A stretch of DNA of 64,000 nt from Nostoc sp. CHAB 5824 (GCF_020829665.1 NZ_JAIVFT010000001.1:62001-126000); one strand, 5' to 3'. Counted from the first letter of the stretch, positions 1 through 9,235 are shown. Notes: generated by a model not told the origin, from the sequence alone. Numbers and translations: made by a program.

Positions 1-273
1 CAAGGCACAGACTTCTGCTTAAGGGTAGGAGTCCGTCAGGGTGGCTGTTCAGGGATGTCTTACATGATGGACTTTGAAGACACTAGCAAGATCACCCCAC
101 AGGATGAAGTTTTTGACTATGATGGCTTCAAAATTGTCAGCGATCGCAAGAGTCTATTATATCTCTACGGTTTAATGCTCGATTACAGCGATGCCATGAT
201 TGGCGGTGGTTTTCAATTCACTAACCCCAATGCCAACCAAACTTGCGGTTGCGGCAAGTCATTTGGGGTGTAA
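1..273 (+). CDS. HesB/IscA/SufA-type iron-sulfur assembly protein (5' truncated)
   Basis: The frame is open from base 1, so the gene begins before the window. The visible 90 residues hold the family's conserved core: a Gly-rich segment with a cysteine (GGCSGMSY) and the C-terminal CGCG motif followed by SF. In A-type carriers these three cysteines bind Fe-S clusters or iron for delivery to apoproteins. The protein ends right after the CGCGKSF motif, as in cyanobacterial SufA/IscA relatives. It is transcribed toward a TPR gene 79 bases downstream, with heptad repeats in between. The suf operon lies 13 kb away, so this gene is not part of it. Family assignment is firm; which paralogue it is (SufA, IscA or other) cannot be told from the C-terminus. 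Confidence 0.92.
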   Translation, partial: QGTDFCLRVGVRQGGCSGMSYMMDFEDTSKITPQDEVFDYDGFKIVSDRKSLLYLYGLMLDYSDAMIGGGFQFTNPNANQTCGCGKSFGV

Positions 274-352
274 TATTGTCATTTGTCATTTGTCCCTTGT
301 CATTAGACAAAAGACAAATGACTAATGACCAATGATTAATGACAAATGACCA
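274..352. repeat. Heptad short tandem repeats (STRR type)
   Basis: Runs of TCATTTG/CAAATGA-like heptads on both strands (GTCATTTGTC, then GACAAATGAC, ACCAATGACTAATG). The halves are inverted relative to each other, so the transcript can fold into a long imperfect hairpin after the HesB-type gene. Such short tandemly repeated repetitive sequences are typical of heterocystous cyanobacteria. Confidence 0.85.
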
Positions 353-775
353 ATGACTAATACAGTTGAATCCCTGTTTGATACAGGTTTGGAACGCTAT
401 AAGGCAGGAGAGGCGGTAGATTCTTTAATCCCTGTGTTTAAAGAAGTGTGCGATCGCGCTCCTAAAACTAGTGCTGCTTGGATTTGTTTAGCGTGGTTAT
501 ATCTACTCGATAACAAACCCAATTTGGCTTACAAAGCTGCACAGAAGGCAGTCAAGTTAAATCCACAAGACCCACAGGCTAGAGTCAATCTCGCTTTAGC
601 AATGCTGGAAACAGGCCAAAAAGGTTTACGAGAACATATTGATATAGCACAACAGTTAATTTTTGTCAATCCAGAATGGCGCGATGAAATAAAAACTAGT
701 ATTGAAGATGGTTTAAGTAGAAAACCAGATTGGCAGAGTTTGATAAAAGTTAAAAATTGGCTGTTGGAGGAGTGA
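353..775 (+). CDS. TPR-repeat protein
   Basis: A 140-residue soluble protein with two to three tetratricopeptide-like units; the clearest is AWICLAWLYLLDNKPNLAYKAAQKAVKLNPQDPQARVNLALAML around residues 40-84. It probably acts as a protein-interaction adaptor. It follows the HesB/IscA-type gene on the same strand, so co-transcription is possible, although the repeat hairpin between them could uncouple the two. The start ATG (ATGACTAAT) is itself made of heptad-repeat sequence and no Shine-Dalgarno is visible upstream; the next in-frame codons begin a normal-looking sequence. No signal peptide or membrane segment. Function unknown. Confidence 0.8.
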   Translation: MTNTVESLFDTGLERYKAGEAVDSLIPVFKEVCDRAPKTSAAWICLAWLYLLDNKPNLAYKAAQKAVKLNPQDPQARVNLALAMLETGQKGLREHIDIAQQLIFVNPEWRDEIKTSIEDGLSRKPDWQSLIKVKNWLLEE

Positions 776-827
776 GGAGAGACGCGATTAATCGCGTCTA
801 TGAGGAGAGACGCGATTAATCGCGTCT
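774..827. repeat. Two tandem copies of a palindromic repeat
   Basis: A 26-base unit containing the perfect 20-base palindrome agacgcgattaatcgcgtct occurs at 774-799 and again at 802-827. The first copy overlaps the stop of the TPR gene. Each can form a hairpin on either strand, so it may end transcription or stabilise the 3' end. Confidence 0.85.
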
Positions 828-925
828 GTACAAGAGTTAAATGCAAGTTGGAAATCCTCACTTTTGACTTACCCATCACTTAGTTATCAGTCGTCAAATT
901 TTGGGCAATTTAGATTAAAGGATAG

Positions 926-1171
926 ATGAAAGATAAATTGTTAAATTGGCTAAACACGATTTTAGTCGCAGATGTTTTTTTGGTTTTGTTTGGCTTTGTC
1001 TGGTTAGCGATCGCAGCGATCGGTGATTCTGTAGGAGTAAACTTGGGTTTAGATTTGTGGCATAAACTGTGGCAACCTCTGTTTAACCCAGCCATTGGCA
1101 TACTTATGGGCGGTGCCATTCTCAGCGGTATTATCAGTTGGGTTTCAAGAAAATTTCTATCTAGTCAATAG
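926..1171 (+). CDS. Small membrane protein, unknown function
   Basis: An 81-residue protein with two hydrophobic stretches (about residues 12-34, VADVFLVLFGFVWLAIAAIG, and 53-72, NPAIGILMGGAILSGIISW). It would span the membrane twice with short charged ends. An AAGGAT sequence precedes the ATG by a few bases. Convergent with the epimerase gene at 1276-2196. The family is not recognised; the coherent topology and ribosome-binding site support a real gene. Confidence 0.7.
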   Translation: MKDKLLNWLNTILVADVFLVLFGFVWLAIAAIGDSVGVNLGLDLWHKLWQPLFNPAIGILMGGAILSGIISWVSRKFLSSQ

Positions 1172-1275
1172 TCAATAGATTGGGCATTGAGCATTGGGCA
1201 TTGTTGGCTTCCTAACTTTTCTGCTTCTTAATCAGTCCCTAATACCCAATACCCAGTCTCTTTGAACTGTTGACT

Positions 1276-2196
1276 TTATGCAACAATTTGTTTTATTGCT
1301 GATTGCAAATTAGGATATTTGTACTCAAAACCTGTTTCTACGGTGCGCTTGGGAAGGACTTGCTGACCTTCTAAAACTACTATAGCCCCGTCTCCTAAAA
1401 GAGCTTCGATCGCAAAAGCAGGAACAGGCAACCAAGAAGGGCGATGCATCACTTTTCCCAAAGTTTGGCTTAAATCTGCCATCCTAACTGGGTTCGGGGC
1501 AGTGGCGTTATATACACCTCCTATTTCTGATTTAGTTAAAGCTTGCAGAATCAGATTAACTAAATCGTCTACATGAATCCATGAGAACCACTGCCGACCA
1601 CTGCCAATCGGGCCACCAGCGAAGAGTTTGAAAGGCGGAATCATTTTACCTAAAGCACCACCATTACCCAGAACAATCCCAAAACGCAGAATTACTAGCC
1701 GCACACCAGCGTCTTTTACCTTGCTGGCTTCTGCTTCCCAGGCTTGACAGACTTGGGCGAGAAAATCTTTACCAGATAGACTTGTTTCATCAAAGGTTGC
1801 CGTTTCACTAGTGCCATAGTAGCCAATAGCCGAAGCGTTAATTAACACGGCTGGTTTGGGGTTAGCGTTGGCTATTGCTTCAACTATTTTTTGTGTACCT
1901 AGCTTCCGGCTATTGAGGATTTCTTGTTTGCGTTCTGGTGTCCAGCGTCCTTCACCAATAGGTTCTCCTGCCAGATTAACTACTCCATTACAACTAGCGA
2001 TGACACTTTGCCAAGAACCAGATGTATTTGGTGTATAGGCAACAATTTCTAAATTGGGGAAAGCCTCAGATGGAAAAACCTTTTGAGCAAAGGTGGTGTT
2101 TCGAGTTAATACTACTATGTTATGACCTTCTGCGTGGAGTCGTTGTACCAAACGACTACCGACAAATCCAGTTGCTCCAGTAATTGCGACTTTCAT
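1276..2196 (-). CDS. TIGR01777-type NAD-dependent epimerase-like protein (SDR39U1/YfcH)
   Basis: A 306-residue extended short-chain dehydrogenase. The N-terminal GATGFVGSRL is the NAD(P)-binding glycine motif, VNLAGEPIGEGRW (about 72-84) is the family signature, and SAIGYYG (about 122) holds the Tyr region. The C-terminal part (WLPVPAFAIEALLGDGAIVVLEGQQVLPKR) is the DUF1731 tail that defines this subfamily. Length is normal. Substrate unknown; the family is linked to cell envelope or division in bacteria only by loose evidence. Monocistronic by layout, with facing neighbours. Confidence 0.92.
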   Translation of the reverse strand: MKVAITGATGFVGSRLVQRLHAEGHNIVVLTRNTTFAQKVFPSEAFPNLEIVAYTPNTSGSWQSVIASCNGVVNLAGEPIGEGRWTPERKQEILNSRKLGTQKIVEAIANANPKPAVLINASAIGYYGTSETATFDETSLSGKDFLAQVCQAWEAEASKVKDAGVRLVILRFGIVLGNGGALGKMIPPFKLFAGGPIGSGRQWFSWIHVDDLVNLILQALTKSEIGGVYNATAPNPVRMADLSQTLGKVMHRPSWLPVPAFAIEALLGDGAIVVLEGQQVLPKRTVETGFEYKYPNLQSAIKQIVA

Positions 2197-2398
2197 TTTC
2201 TACCTCTGCCAAACCTTTATTGTAAAGTTTTTGATCAAACTTTCAGCTTACGGCACTTCCTTGAGGATAGAACAGATGTGACTGTATATCTTGTAATGCC
2301 TGATCTCAAAACTGAAAAACTTTGCTTTTTTAATCACTTTTCGTTTAGATGCTTCGGTATTATAGGATGGACAGAGTGTTGCAAGGCGTGGGGCTATT

Positions 2399-2746
2399 AT
2401 GGCTCGCTATACCTGTTCATTTACTGTTTCTGTTCCTAGTGACCATCTGTTGCCGTTACTTGTAGAACTTCTACAGGACTGTCAGTTGGATATTCAATAC
2501 TACACAGGCGATTATATTATCGCTCGTGAGGTTCCCGGCAATGTTCCTTTTCCTAAATTGATCACAGTAGAAGTATTGATTGATAAATCAAAATCTACTG
2601 AAACAGAAACCCGGATGAGCATTGTGATTAAAAATGAAGAACTACCACTCCAACTAGATAATTACTGCCGACAAATGTTTGAAGTCATAAAGGAGGCTAT
2701 TGAAAGTAGCCGCCATTGGCATTTGATTGAAAGTCTTGCAGGATAG
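2399..2746 (+). CDS. Conserved cyanobacterial hypothetical protein
   Basis: A 115-residue soluble protein beginning MARYTCSFTVSVPSDHLLPLL and ending in an amphipathic segment. There is no signal peptide, membrane helix or catalytic motif. The alternating beta-like N-terminus and helical C-terminus suggest a compact alpha/beta domain. The start ATG overlaps a GGGGCTATT leader with only a weak ribosome-binding sequence. Not recognised beyond general likeness to small cyanobacterial proteins. Confidence 0.75.
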   Translation: MARYTCSFTVSVPSDHLLPLLVELLQDCQLDIQYYTGDYIIAREVPGNVPFPKLITVEVLIDKSKSTETETRMSIVIKNEELPLQLDNYCRQMFEVIKEAIESSRHWHLIESLAG

Positions 2747-2760
2747 CATTGGGGATTGAA

Positions 2761-2945
2761 TTGACACTCCCACGACTTGAAGGCGTGGGATTATCAGACT
2801 GTTATTGGTAGTTATAAGGGAACTCCAAAAAATAAATTATCCAATTTTTGGAATCAAAACGACTTTTCCTCCCCCAGCTAAGAACTTTCTGCCCTAAAAG
2901 CGTACCCCTTTGGGGATCTTGCTACGCGTAGCGTCCCGCAGGGAT
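2761..2945. repeat. Repeat-rich spacer with hairpins; possible IS200/IS605 end remnant
   Basis: At 2769-2789 the sequence cccacg..cgtggg forms a hairpin in a context (GACACTCC before, ATTAT after) that recalls the right ends of IS200/IS605 tnpB elements. No transposase is nearby. At 2898-2945 a Nostoc-type element (CCCCTTTGGGG, GCTACGCGTAGC, GTCCCGCAGGGA) gives three small palindromes in a row. Confidence 0.45.
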
Positions 2946-2975
2946 GGGATATTTTTTTATTTAGAAGTCCCTAAT

Positions 2976-3416
2976 TTAGTCTCCCACATCCTCTAAATCC
3001 TCGGCCATACCGGGGTTTATTAGTGTAATGTCGTACTCACTCGAATCCGTTTGTCCCAAACGCTGAGTATTTCTTAAAAGGTAATAAATGGCACGTACTT
3101 GAGGGCCAAAAACGATCTCGTCTTCATTTCTGAGGTCGTGAGCTGGTATCTTACGTCCATTAATCATCAAACCATTGGAACTAGGCTTCCCTTTGGCATC
3201 GCCATCTACAATCCGGTAATAGTAGCTATGACTATTATGATCTCGTGGCAATCTCACTAATGTGGCATGGCGGCGGGAGACAAACTGCGACATCAAACGG
3301 ATATTACATTCGCGGTCTCTACCAATAGAGTAGACGGGGTGCTCTAGAGAAAATTCTTTGCGACCTTGATCGTCTTCAATAATCAGTAGATGGTTTTCAT
3401 TGGTTTCTGCTGCCAT
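2976..3416 (-). CDS. FHA-domain protein
   Basis: A 146-residue protein that is essentially one forkhead-associated domain, which binds phosphothreonine. The expected sequence signposts are present: YSIGRDRECNIRL (about 30-42), SRRHATL (about 47-53) and SSNGLMINGRKI (about 78-89). The C-terminus is acidic. It likely docks onto a Ser/Thr-kinase substrate, but no kinase is encoded beside it. The ATG at 3416 was chosen; a TTG two codons upstream (3422) also fits. No clear Shine-Dalgarno at either. Single-gene unit between spacers. Confidence 0.9.
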   Translation of the reverse strand: MAAETNENHLLIIEDDQGRKEFSLEHPVYSIGRDRECNIRLMSQFVSRRHATLVRLPRDHNSHSYYYRIVDGDAKGKPSSNGLMINGRKIPAHDLRNEDEIVFGPQVRAIYYLLRNTQRLGQTDSSEYDITLINPGMAEDLEDVGD

Positions 3417-3686
3417 TGACAAATGTTGCTAAAATCGGTTGAACTGTGATTAATCAAGATTTGTTTAATATCGTATTCTGCCATTCTCACGCACCCTAAG
3501 TCTGTGGTGCTGATCTAAATAAGCTTTAAAATTGCATAATACCTTGAAAGAGTAGAACATGGTTGTTCTACTCCAGTAGCTATGATAGCTTTGATAAGTG
3601 TCTCAAGAGGCTTTGTAGGCTGCGTAAAACCTGACGGGGCGACTCAGTTTAACTTGAGATGGAAATTTTACGTGCAAAAAAGTATT

Positions 3687-6164
3687 CTACGCGTGATGAG
3701 CTAATCGTCGTAATAATATTGAGTTTGTGACAACGCTAACAGAGCTAAAAGCCATTAATGCAGCAGCACCAGATGGGTTAAGGACAAAACCTAGACTAGG
3801 GAACAAAACACCCGCTGCTAAAGGAATGCCAACTGTATTATATGCAAAAGCCCAAAATAAATTTTGGCGGATTTTGTTGAAAGTGGCGCGACTAAGCTGA
3901 ATAGATTCGACAACATCGTTTAAGCGATCGCGCATTAGGACAATTTCAGCAGTTTCCATCGCCACATCTGTTCCAGAGTGTAAAGCAATTCCTACATCTG
4001 CTTGCGATAAAGCTGGAGCATCGTTAATTCCATCTCCTACCATTGCCACAACGGATTGGGGATTGGGGATTGGGGATTGGGGATTGGGAAGAATTTTTCC
4101 TAGTCCCCAGTCCCTAGTCCCCAGTCCCTCCTTCTGAAGAGACTGTATTGCAGCCGCTTTTTTAGCTGGGGGAACACCCGCTATGACATCAGCACTATCT
4201 AATCCTAATTGTTTGGCTATGGCGCTAGCTGCTTCTAGACGATCGCCACTAAGCAGCATTACCCGTAAGCCCATCTGACGCAACTTGTGTACGGTGGATT
4301 GGGCATCTGGTCTGAGGGTATCAGAAACAGCAATTAGCCCAGCTAAAGTTCCCGCAACTGCTACGCAAACGACTGTTTTACCATCTGTTGCCAAATCCTG
4401 TGCTACCTGTTGTGCAGTTTCGTTAATGATAATGCCGTGCCAACTCAACCAGTCCCAGTTACCCAATAGTACAACTGTGCCCTCTACGACAGCAGACACT
4501 CCTAGTCCTGGTTCCGTGTGAAAGTCCACAGCCTCTAGAATAGATAACTGTTGCCGCTGTGCTTCTTGCTGAATCGCTTTTGCTAAGGGGTGGTGAGTAC
4601 CGCTTTCTACGGCTGCTGCTAGTTGGATAAGGGAGTAGGGATTTCCACTGCCCATTTCTGAAATTAACAGACAATCTGTGACTATGGGATTACCCGTGGT
4701 CAGAGTGCCGGTTTTATCAAAGACAACAGTATCTAACTGGTGTACTTTTTCCAAAACGTCGCCACCTTTGATTAATAGACCCCGTTCTGCGCCCATAGCA
4801 GTCCCGACAAGAATGGCTGTTGGTGTAGCAAGTCCCAAAGCACAGGGACAGGCGACTACCATAACTGCGATCGCTAGTTTTAAACTAATTAATAAGGGGG
4901 AGTGGGGAGTTGGGAGTGAGGATTGGTGGGCTTCATATGTAGCGTGGCCGATCATTTCCATGCCACCAGACATGGTGATATCAGTCCAGATGTGAGTGCC
5001 GAAAAAGTACCAAAAGACAAATGTCAATATAGATGCTGTCAGCACCCCGTAGGTAAAGTAACCAGCTACTGTATCTGCTAATTTCTGTACTGGGGCTTTC
5101 CGAGTTTGGGCGGCTTCTACTAAAGTGACAATTTGAGCTAGAGTTGTATCACTACCAATACGGGTTGCCTGAATAGCGATCGCTCCTGACTGGTTTAGCG
5201 TTCCTCCTGTCACTATATCGCCTGGTTGCTTAATTACTGGCACTGCTTCCCCAGTAAGCATTGACTCATCGACCGTTGTTTGACCAACTACTAATTCACC
5301 ATCGACAGGAATTTTATCACCTGGCAGCACTTGCAACCATTCACCAACACGTACCTGTTCAGCAGGAATCTCTACACTAGAAGACCCCACTTCACCTTTC
5401 TCTGGGTTGGCAATCAACCGCGCTACCTGGGGCTGGAGTGCTAGCAATTTCCTAAATGCAGCAGTGGCGCGACCTCTAGCTTGTTGCTCTAATGTTCTTC
5501 CTAAGAGAATAAAGCCCAGCATCATTACTGGTTCGTCAAAGAAGCACTCCCAACCCATTTGAGGAAAGAGCAGCGCCACTAAACTAGCAATGTATGCTGT
5601 CAGCGTTCCCAATCCCACCAGGGTGTTCATGTTAGGTGCATTTCGCCGCCAGCCCAGCCAGCCATCTACTAAAATTGGGCGACCGGGAATTAATAGCGCT
5701 ACTGTTGCTAGTCCACAGTGAAACCAGATATTATTTAGCACTGGCAGCACTGAGCTACCAAGATTACCAAAATGTCCACTTCCCGACAATAATAGTAAGA
5801 TTGCAGCGATCGCCAACTGCCTTATAGAAGAGCGCATTTCTCGGCGTTGTCGTTCTGCTGGGTCTGGTAAGGTAGATATCTCGCCTGTTACTGTGCCATT
5901 AGCTTTTCGGGGTTGAGTCGGGAATCCAACGGCTGTTAATCGCTGTGCTAGTGCATCTGCATCTACTGCACCAATTTCTGACTCTACAACTGCTACCTCT
6001 GTCGCCAGGTTCACACAGGCACTCTTGACTCCTGGATGTTGAGTTAGCTGTCGCTCTACTGCATTCACACACCCCGCACATTTCATACCCCCAACATCGA
6101 GAATAATTTTCTCTAGAATTGGGTCAAGTTCTGGGGCTAGCTTAGTTTTCGGGACAAGTTGCAT
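3687..6164 (-). CDS. Copper-translocating P1B-type ATPase
   Basis: An 825-residue heavy-metal pump. In order: an N-terminal HMA domain with GGMKCAGC (Cys 29 and 32), membrane helices, the actuator loop TGEAVP (about 304), the CPC ion-site motif in VACPCALG (about 440), phosphorylation motif DKTGT (about 484), the HP motif in THHPLA (about 524) and GDGINDAP (about 710), then two closing helices. CPC with one CxxC HMA domain fits Cu(I) transport, as in cyanobacterial CtaA/PacS. It is longer than usual because two repeat-derived inserts sit in it: about residues 680-704 just before GDGINDAP, and about 413-425 ahead of the CPC helix. Both keep the frame. A small membrane-protein gene lies 135 bases upstream on the same strand. 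Importer versus exporter role is not resolved. Confidence 0.95.
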   Translation of the reverse strand: MQLVPKTKLAPELDPILEKIILDVGGMKCAGCVNAVERQLTQHPGVKSACVNLATEVAVVESEIGAVDADALAQRLTAVGFPTQPRKANGTVTGEISTLPDPAERQRREMRSSIRQLAIAAILLLLSGSGHFGNLGSSVLPVLNNIWFHCGLATVALLIPGRPILVDGWLGWRRNAPNMNTLVGLGTLTAYIASLVALLFPQMGWECFFDEPVMMLGFILLGRTLEQQARGRATAAFRKLLALQPQVARLIANPEKGEVGSSSVEIPAEQVRVGEWLQVLPGDKIPVDGELVVGQTTVDESMLTGEAVPVIKQPGDIVTGGTLNQSGAIAIQATRIGSDTTLAQIVTLVEAAQTRKAPVQKLADTVAGYFTYGVLTASILTFVFWYFFGTHIWTDITMSGGMEMIGHATYEAHQSSLPTPHSPLLISLKLAIAVMVVACPCALGLATPTAILVGTAMGAERGLLIKGGDVLEKVHQLDTVVFDKTGTLTTGNPIVTDCLLISEMGSGNPYSLIQLAAAVESGTHHPLAKAIQQEAQRQQLSILEAVDFHTEPGLGVSAVVEGTVVLLGNWDWLSWHGIIINETAQQVAQDLATDGKTVVCVAVAGTLAGLIAVSDTLRPDAQSTVHKLRQMGLRVMLLSGDRLEAASAIAKQLGLDSADVIAGVPPAKKAAAIQSLQKEGLGTRDWGLGKILPNPQSPIPNPQSVVAMVGDGINDAPALSQADVGIALHSGTDVAMETAEIVLMRDRLNDVVESIQLSRATFNKIRQNLFWAFAYNTVGIPLAAGVLFPSLGFVLNPSGAAALMAFSSVSVVTNSILLRRLAHHA
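4053..4127. repeat. In-frame heptad-repeat insert in the copper ATPase gene
   Basis: Four GGGATTG units followed by CCCAGTCCCTAGT units in inverted orientation, 75 bases in all, a multiple of three. Translated on the minus strand it gives a 25-residue Gly/Asn/Pro/Gln-rich stretch between the hinge region and GDGINDAP of the ATPase. Confidence 0.8.
4890..4928. repeat. Second in-frame repeat insert in the copper ATPase gene
   Basis: A GGGGAGTGGGGAGTTGGGAG run that encodes [11 protein letters not shown] on the minus strand, in the extracytoplasmic loop before the CPC helix. The sequence is of the same class as the GGGAGTG heptads seen in spacers. Confidence 0.65.
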
Positions 6165-6299
6165 GGCAAGTATTTAGATTCGCTACAGAAATTCAACGCC
6201 TGACTAAAAGCGTCTCTAATTTGAGCGTAGGCGAAATATGGAACTACGACTGTATGTCAACCCTATTAAATTTCTTAATTTATCGTATCTTGCTGAGGG

Positions 6300-6479
6300 T
6301 CAATGACGGCTCCAGCGTAAATAAGTCACATAGATAATAGCTACTACTTGCATTGGCATGATCGCAATCAGGCTTTTTAAGAAATAGTTTATTTCCAAAT
6401 GAGACATAATGCTGAAATACCCTATGCCCAACAAGAAGAATATTGCCCAGTTAAGCTGTTTAGGTTTGAGAATGAGCAT
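6300..6479 (-). CDS. Small membrane protein upstream of the copper ATPase
   Basis: A 59-residue open frame starting at the ATG on 6477-6479 and ending in TGA at 6300-6302. It begins MLILKPKQLNWAIFFLLGI and ends VAIIYVTYLRWSRH. Two hydrophobic helices (about 10-24 and 36-52) are separated by a short polar loop, with a basic C-terminus, as expected for an inner-membrane miniprotein. It lies 135 bases upstream of the ATPase start on the same strand, so the two may share a transcript. Function unknown; not recognised as a known copper chaperone (no Cys or Met-rich motif). Confidence 0.5.
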   Translation of the reverse strand: MLILKPKQLNWAIFFLLGIGYFSIMSHLEINYFLKSLIAIMPMQVVAIIYVTYLRWSRH

Positions 6480-6772
6480 ATCAATAAATCAGGAGTCAGA
6501 ATACAGAATTCAGAATTCTCTACCCATAAAGGGATAGAGGTTTAAGGGGAAAATATTTAATACTAGTTTTGCCCGCCAGGGGCGAAAGCGGGTAGCGGGA
6601 CGTTCGCGGTAGCGTCTCGTAGAGAAGTACGGTTTTAACCAATATTCAGACGCTCTCTACGAGACGCTGCGCTATCACCCACTCGTACACAATTCATACT
6701 GAATACTGACTCCTGAATTCTTCTTATAAAAAGAAATATAATCTGCCTCTAAGCATGAACTGCCTTCTTGCA
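6480..6772. repeat. Spacer built of Nostoc-type palindromic repeats
   Basis: Contains AGAATTCAGAATTC near 6503, a GCCCGCCAGGGGCGAAAGCGGG segment, GTAGCGTCTCGTAGAGAAG and its inverted partner CTCTCTACGAGACGCTGCGC (about 6600-6675), and a second ACTGACTCCTGAATTC facing the first. The inverted arrangement over about 200 bases looks like a non-coding repeat island. No gene seen. Confidence 0.6.
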
Positions 6773-7048
6773 TTAGAACCAGCCCTGCTTATTCACAAAG
6801 TAGGTATTTACAAATTCTTCAGGAGGCTTATTCAAGTAGATCATGCCTTCAATTAAACCTACAAGTAGCATAATTAACAAGGCAATTCCGTAGGTGAAAG
6901 AACCTCCCACTACAGAAATCACCAACATGATAAAGCCTTCTGGAGCGTATCCTAAAATAAATTTATGAACCCCAAATCCTCCAAGGATAATGGCACAGTA
7001 ACCAGCTAGAAGTTGTTTGGTAGGGTGACTGGGGTTGAAATTTGACAT
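6773..7048 (-). CDS. TM2-domain membrane protein
   Basis: A 91-residue protein with the TM2 layout: polar N-terminus, helix one (LLAGYCAIILGGFGVHKFILG, with the family's G-x-H-KF-LG signature), helix two (FIMLVISVVGGSFTYGIALLIMLLVGLIEGMIYL) and a short polar tail. TM2 proteins sit in the cytoplasmic membrane; their role in bacteria is unknown. GGAGCAGC precedes the ATG. It stands alone between repeat-rich spacers. Confidence 0.9.
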   Translation of the reverse strand: MSNFNPSHPTKQLLAGYCAIILGGFGVHKFILGYAPEGFIMLVISVVGGSFTYGIALLIMLLVGLIEGMIYLNKPPEEFVNTYFVNKQGWF

Positions 7049-7547
7049 AGTGCTGCTCCTTGATAAGTGAGGTATAAAAATAAAATCTTTATTGTAATCA
7101 AAGCAAATACATTTACTTGCTCAATACATATATTTTTAATTTTTTAAGTACAAGTAAGCCCCAAGATAAATAGCCAAAATCAGCGTACTTCTATTCCAGA
7201 GGGTACACTAAAATGTCTTCCGGCTATGCCGGAAAATCTGGCGCTCCTTAATAACTTTTGGTAGATTTGACGATCGCAAACCCTGGTGTGGCAATTTTGC
7301 AGATTTTTAAGTAAGACATTTATCTTGAGAGGAATGAACCTCAAGAATGAGCGAAAACTGCTACACCACTTTTTACAAGTCCATCAGTATTATTTCCGGA
7401 TTTTTTTGCATAGGCGTAGCCTGTAGTAGACATCGCTTCCACGGGGCATGAAACGCCATCGCACCAATAACGAGATATAACTAATTGTTCTTACTTATGC
7501 AGATGGAATCAAATATTTCTATTTTTGGCAATGGTATGCTTTTAGTG
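7049..7547. other. Spacer without a convincing gene
   Basis: AT-rich sequence, then a perfect small hairpin TTCCGGC-TAT-GCCGGAA at 7218-7234 (a common cyanobacterial palindromic repeat) and a GGCGTAGCCTGTAGTAG element near 7413. No coding frame of credible composition on either strand. Confidence 0.55.
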
Positions 7548-9122
7548 CTAATTGCTACCTAATACAAATAAACTTAATAATGTACCGCTATTCCAGAGGC
7601 TGTGGAGGAGCATAGGAGCAAGGAGGTTGCGCGATCGCGTGTAAACGACCCCCAATACAATCCCCAATGCTGTCAGTGGCAGAATTTCCGACAAACTAAG
7701 GTGAGCGATCGCAAACAACAAACTACTGACAAGAATTGCTCCCCATACGGGTAAGTAACGAGTCAGAGAGGGTAACAAAAAGCCACGAAATAGAATTTCT
7801 TCAAAAAATGGAGCTGCGATCGCCGCCGTGGAGAAAAATATACCAAGTGCTATACCATCTTGGCTTTCTAGGGCTAGTTGCAATAGGGGGTTACTACCAC
7901 CTTGTCCTTGCCATAGCTGTTGATTAATCAAAGATACCACCACAACTATAGGTAAAGCCGCGCAATAGCCTCCTAGTCCCCACAAAAACCACTTATCTTG
8001 AAAACGAAAGCGAAACCAAAATTCCGGTAGTGGAAAAAAGCGCTTGAGAGAAAAATACAGCACTAACAGCGCACCCGATGCTACCAGTAAGTAACTAACT
8101 AAAACATAAAAAGCCTGAAGCCGCACATCAGCGACGGGACGGGGGATAGGGAGCAGTGATAGCGCTAAAGGCACAAAAATTTGCCCCATGAAGAAAAAGC
8201 CTACGACAAAAACCTGCAAAATCGTTTCACCATCCCAAGGTGTTGACCAAGGGATATCAGCATTTTGAGCTAGTAACGAGGCTTTTCCTTTCAACAAGCG
8301 TTGAGCAAATAAGAAAATCAGCAATATTAGACCAGTTAAAGCTGCCAAGGTGGGGATAGTGCCAATAACCGCTAATTTAATCACCGCTTGAGCAGCAGAT
8401 TCTTGTTGTGCAGCTTTAACTGCTGATAAAGCGTCTTGTCGTTGCTGGAGTTGGTATAACCGAACCAAAGCAGTAGAGCGAAACCAACCTTCTAAATTCT
8501 TTTGAATCCGTTCTTGAGAATTTTGGAGCAGACGGGGAGGATTTCTCCACAGTCCACTTAATACAGCTGCGGTTTCTCCAAATTCTGGATTGATATCTGA
8601 GCGTTGTTGTAATTCGCCCCAAGTTTTGAGAGCTGTATCCGTCTGTCCTTGCTGTGCTTGTAAAATTCCCAGGCGCAGGTCTAATTCAGCTAGTAATTTT
8701 TGTAATTGCTTGAGGGACTGTTGTAACTGTTGCTGTCCCTGTTTATAAGTTTTAGTAGTGGGAGGAACATCCGGTAGAGGTTTCGGAGGTATAGGAGTTA
8801 TTTCAGGTTGAGAGCGTAATTGTGCAAGTTTATTGGTAACTTTGTCTAAATTAGCTTCAACTGATTGACGCGCCTCTTGATACTGCTTTGTGGCGCCCTC
8901 CAGGGGTTGCTCACCAAGTATTGCTTCCTGAACCGCTTTGAGATTCTCATCGCTGTTATTTTCTGATTGCCAAGCTTGGGCTTGTAGAGCAATATTGGTT
9001 TGGTATAGTTCTAGGCGACTTTGGAACTGAGGTTCTTGCCAACTACTGAATAAAGCCGAAACTGCCAACAGAACTGCTATCGGCGTCAGTATAAAAATTA
9101 AAACTAATCGCTTGAGTGTCAT
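7548..9122 (-). CDS. CPBP-family intramembrane metalloprotease
   Basis: A 524-residue membrane protein. One N-terminal helix (5-25) is followed by a long soluble, partly coiled-coil region (about 30-230, Gln-rich, with a Pro-rich break near 108-122), then seven or so helices. The C-terminal ABI/CPBP domain shows EEILFRG (Glu 441, Glu 442, Arg 446), FAIAH (His 474) and HSLWN (His 507), the expected catalytic and metal-site residues. Family members cleave prenylated or other membrane peptides, or act in bacteriocin immunity; the substrate here is unknown. The long periplasmic or cytosolic N-terminal part is a cyanobacterial style of this family. Divergent from the Uma2 gene at 9236. Confidence 0.9.
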   Translation of the reverse strand: MTLKRLVLIFILTPIAVLLAVSALFSSWQEPQFQSRLELYQTNIALQAQAWQSENNSDENLKAVQEAILGEQPLEGATKQYQEARQSVEANLDKVTNKLAQLRSQPEITPIPPKPLPDVPPTTKTYKQGQQQLQQSLKQLQKLLAELDLRLGILQAQQGQTDTALKTWGELQQRSDINPEFGETAAVLSGLWRNPPRLLQNSQERIQKNLEGWFRSTALVRLYQLQQRQDALSAVKAAQQESAAQAVIKLAVIGTIPTLAALTGLILLIFLFAQRLLKGKASLLAQNADIPWSTPWDGETILQVFVVGFFFMGQIFVPLALSLLPIPRPVADVRLQAFYVLVSYLLVASGALLVLYFSLKRFFPLPEFWFRFRFQDKWFLWGLGGYCAALPIVVVVSLINQQLWQGQGGSNPLLQLALESQDGIALGIFFSTAAIAAPFFEEILFRGFLLPSLTRYLPVWGAILVSSLLFAIAHLSLSEILPLTALGIVLGVVYTRSRNLLAPMLLHSLWNSGTLLSLFVLGSN

Positions 9123-9235
9123 CTATCCCTCTTTTACTAACCAGTGGAGAGCGCGTCCCCCTTGGGAATTATCGCAAGAAAAAGTCAGAGGTGGATAGAT
9201 ATCATCAATATTATAAGTTTGCAATCGCACCCACC

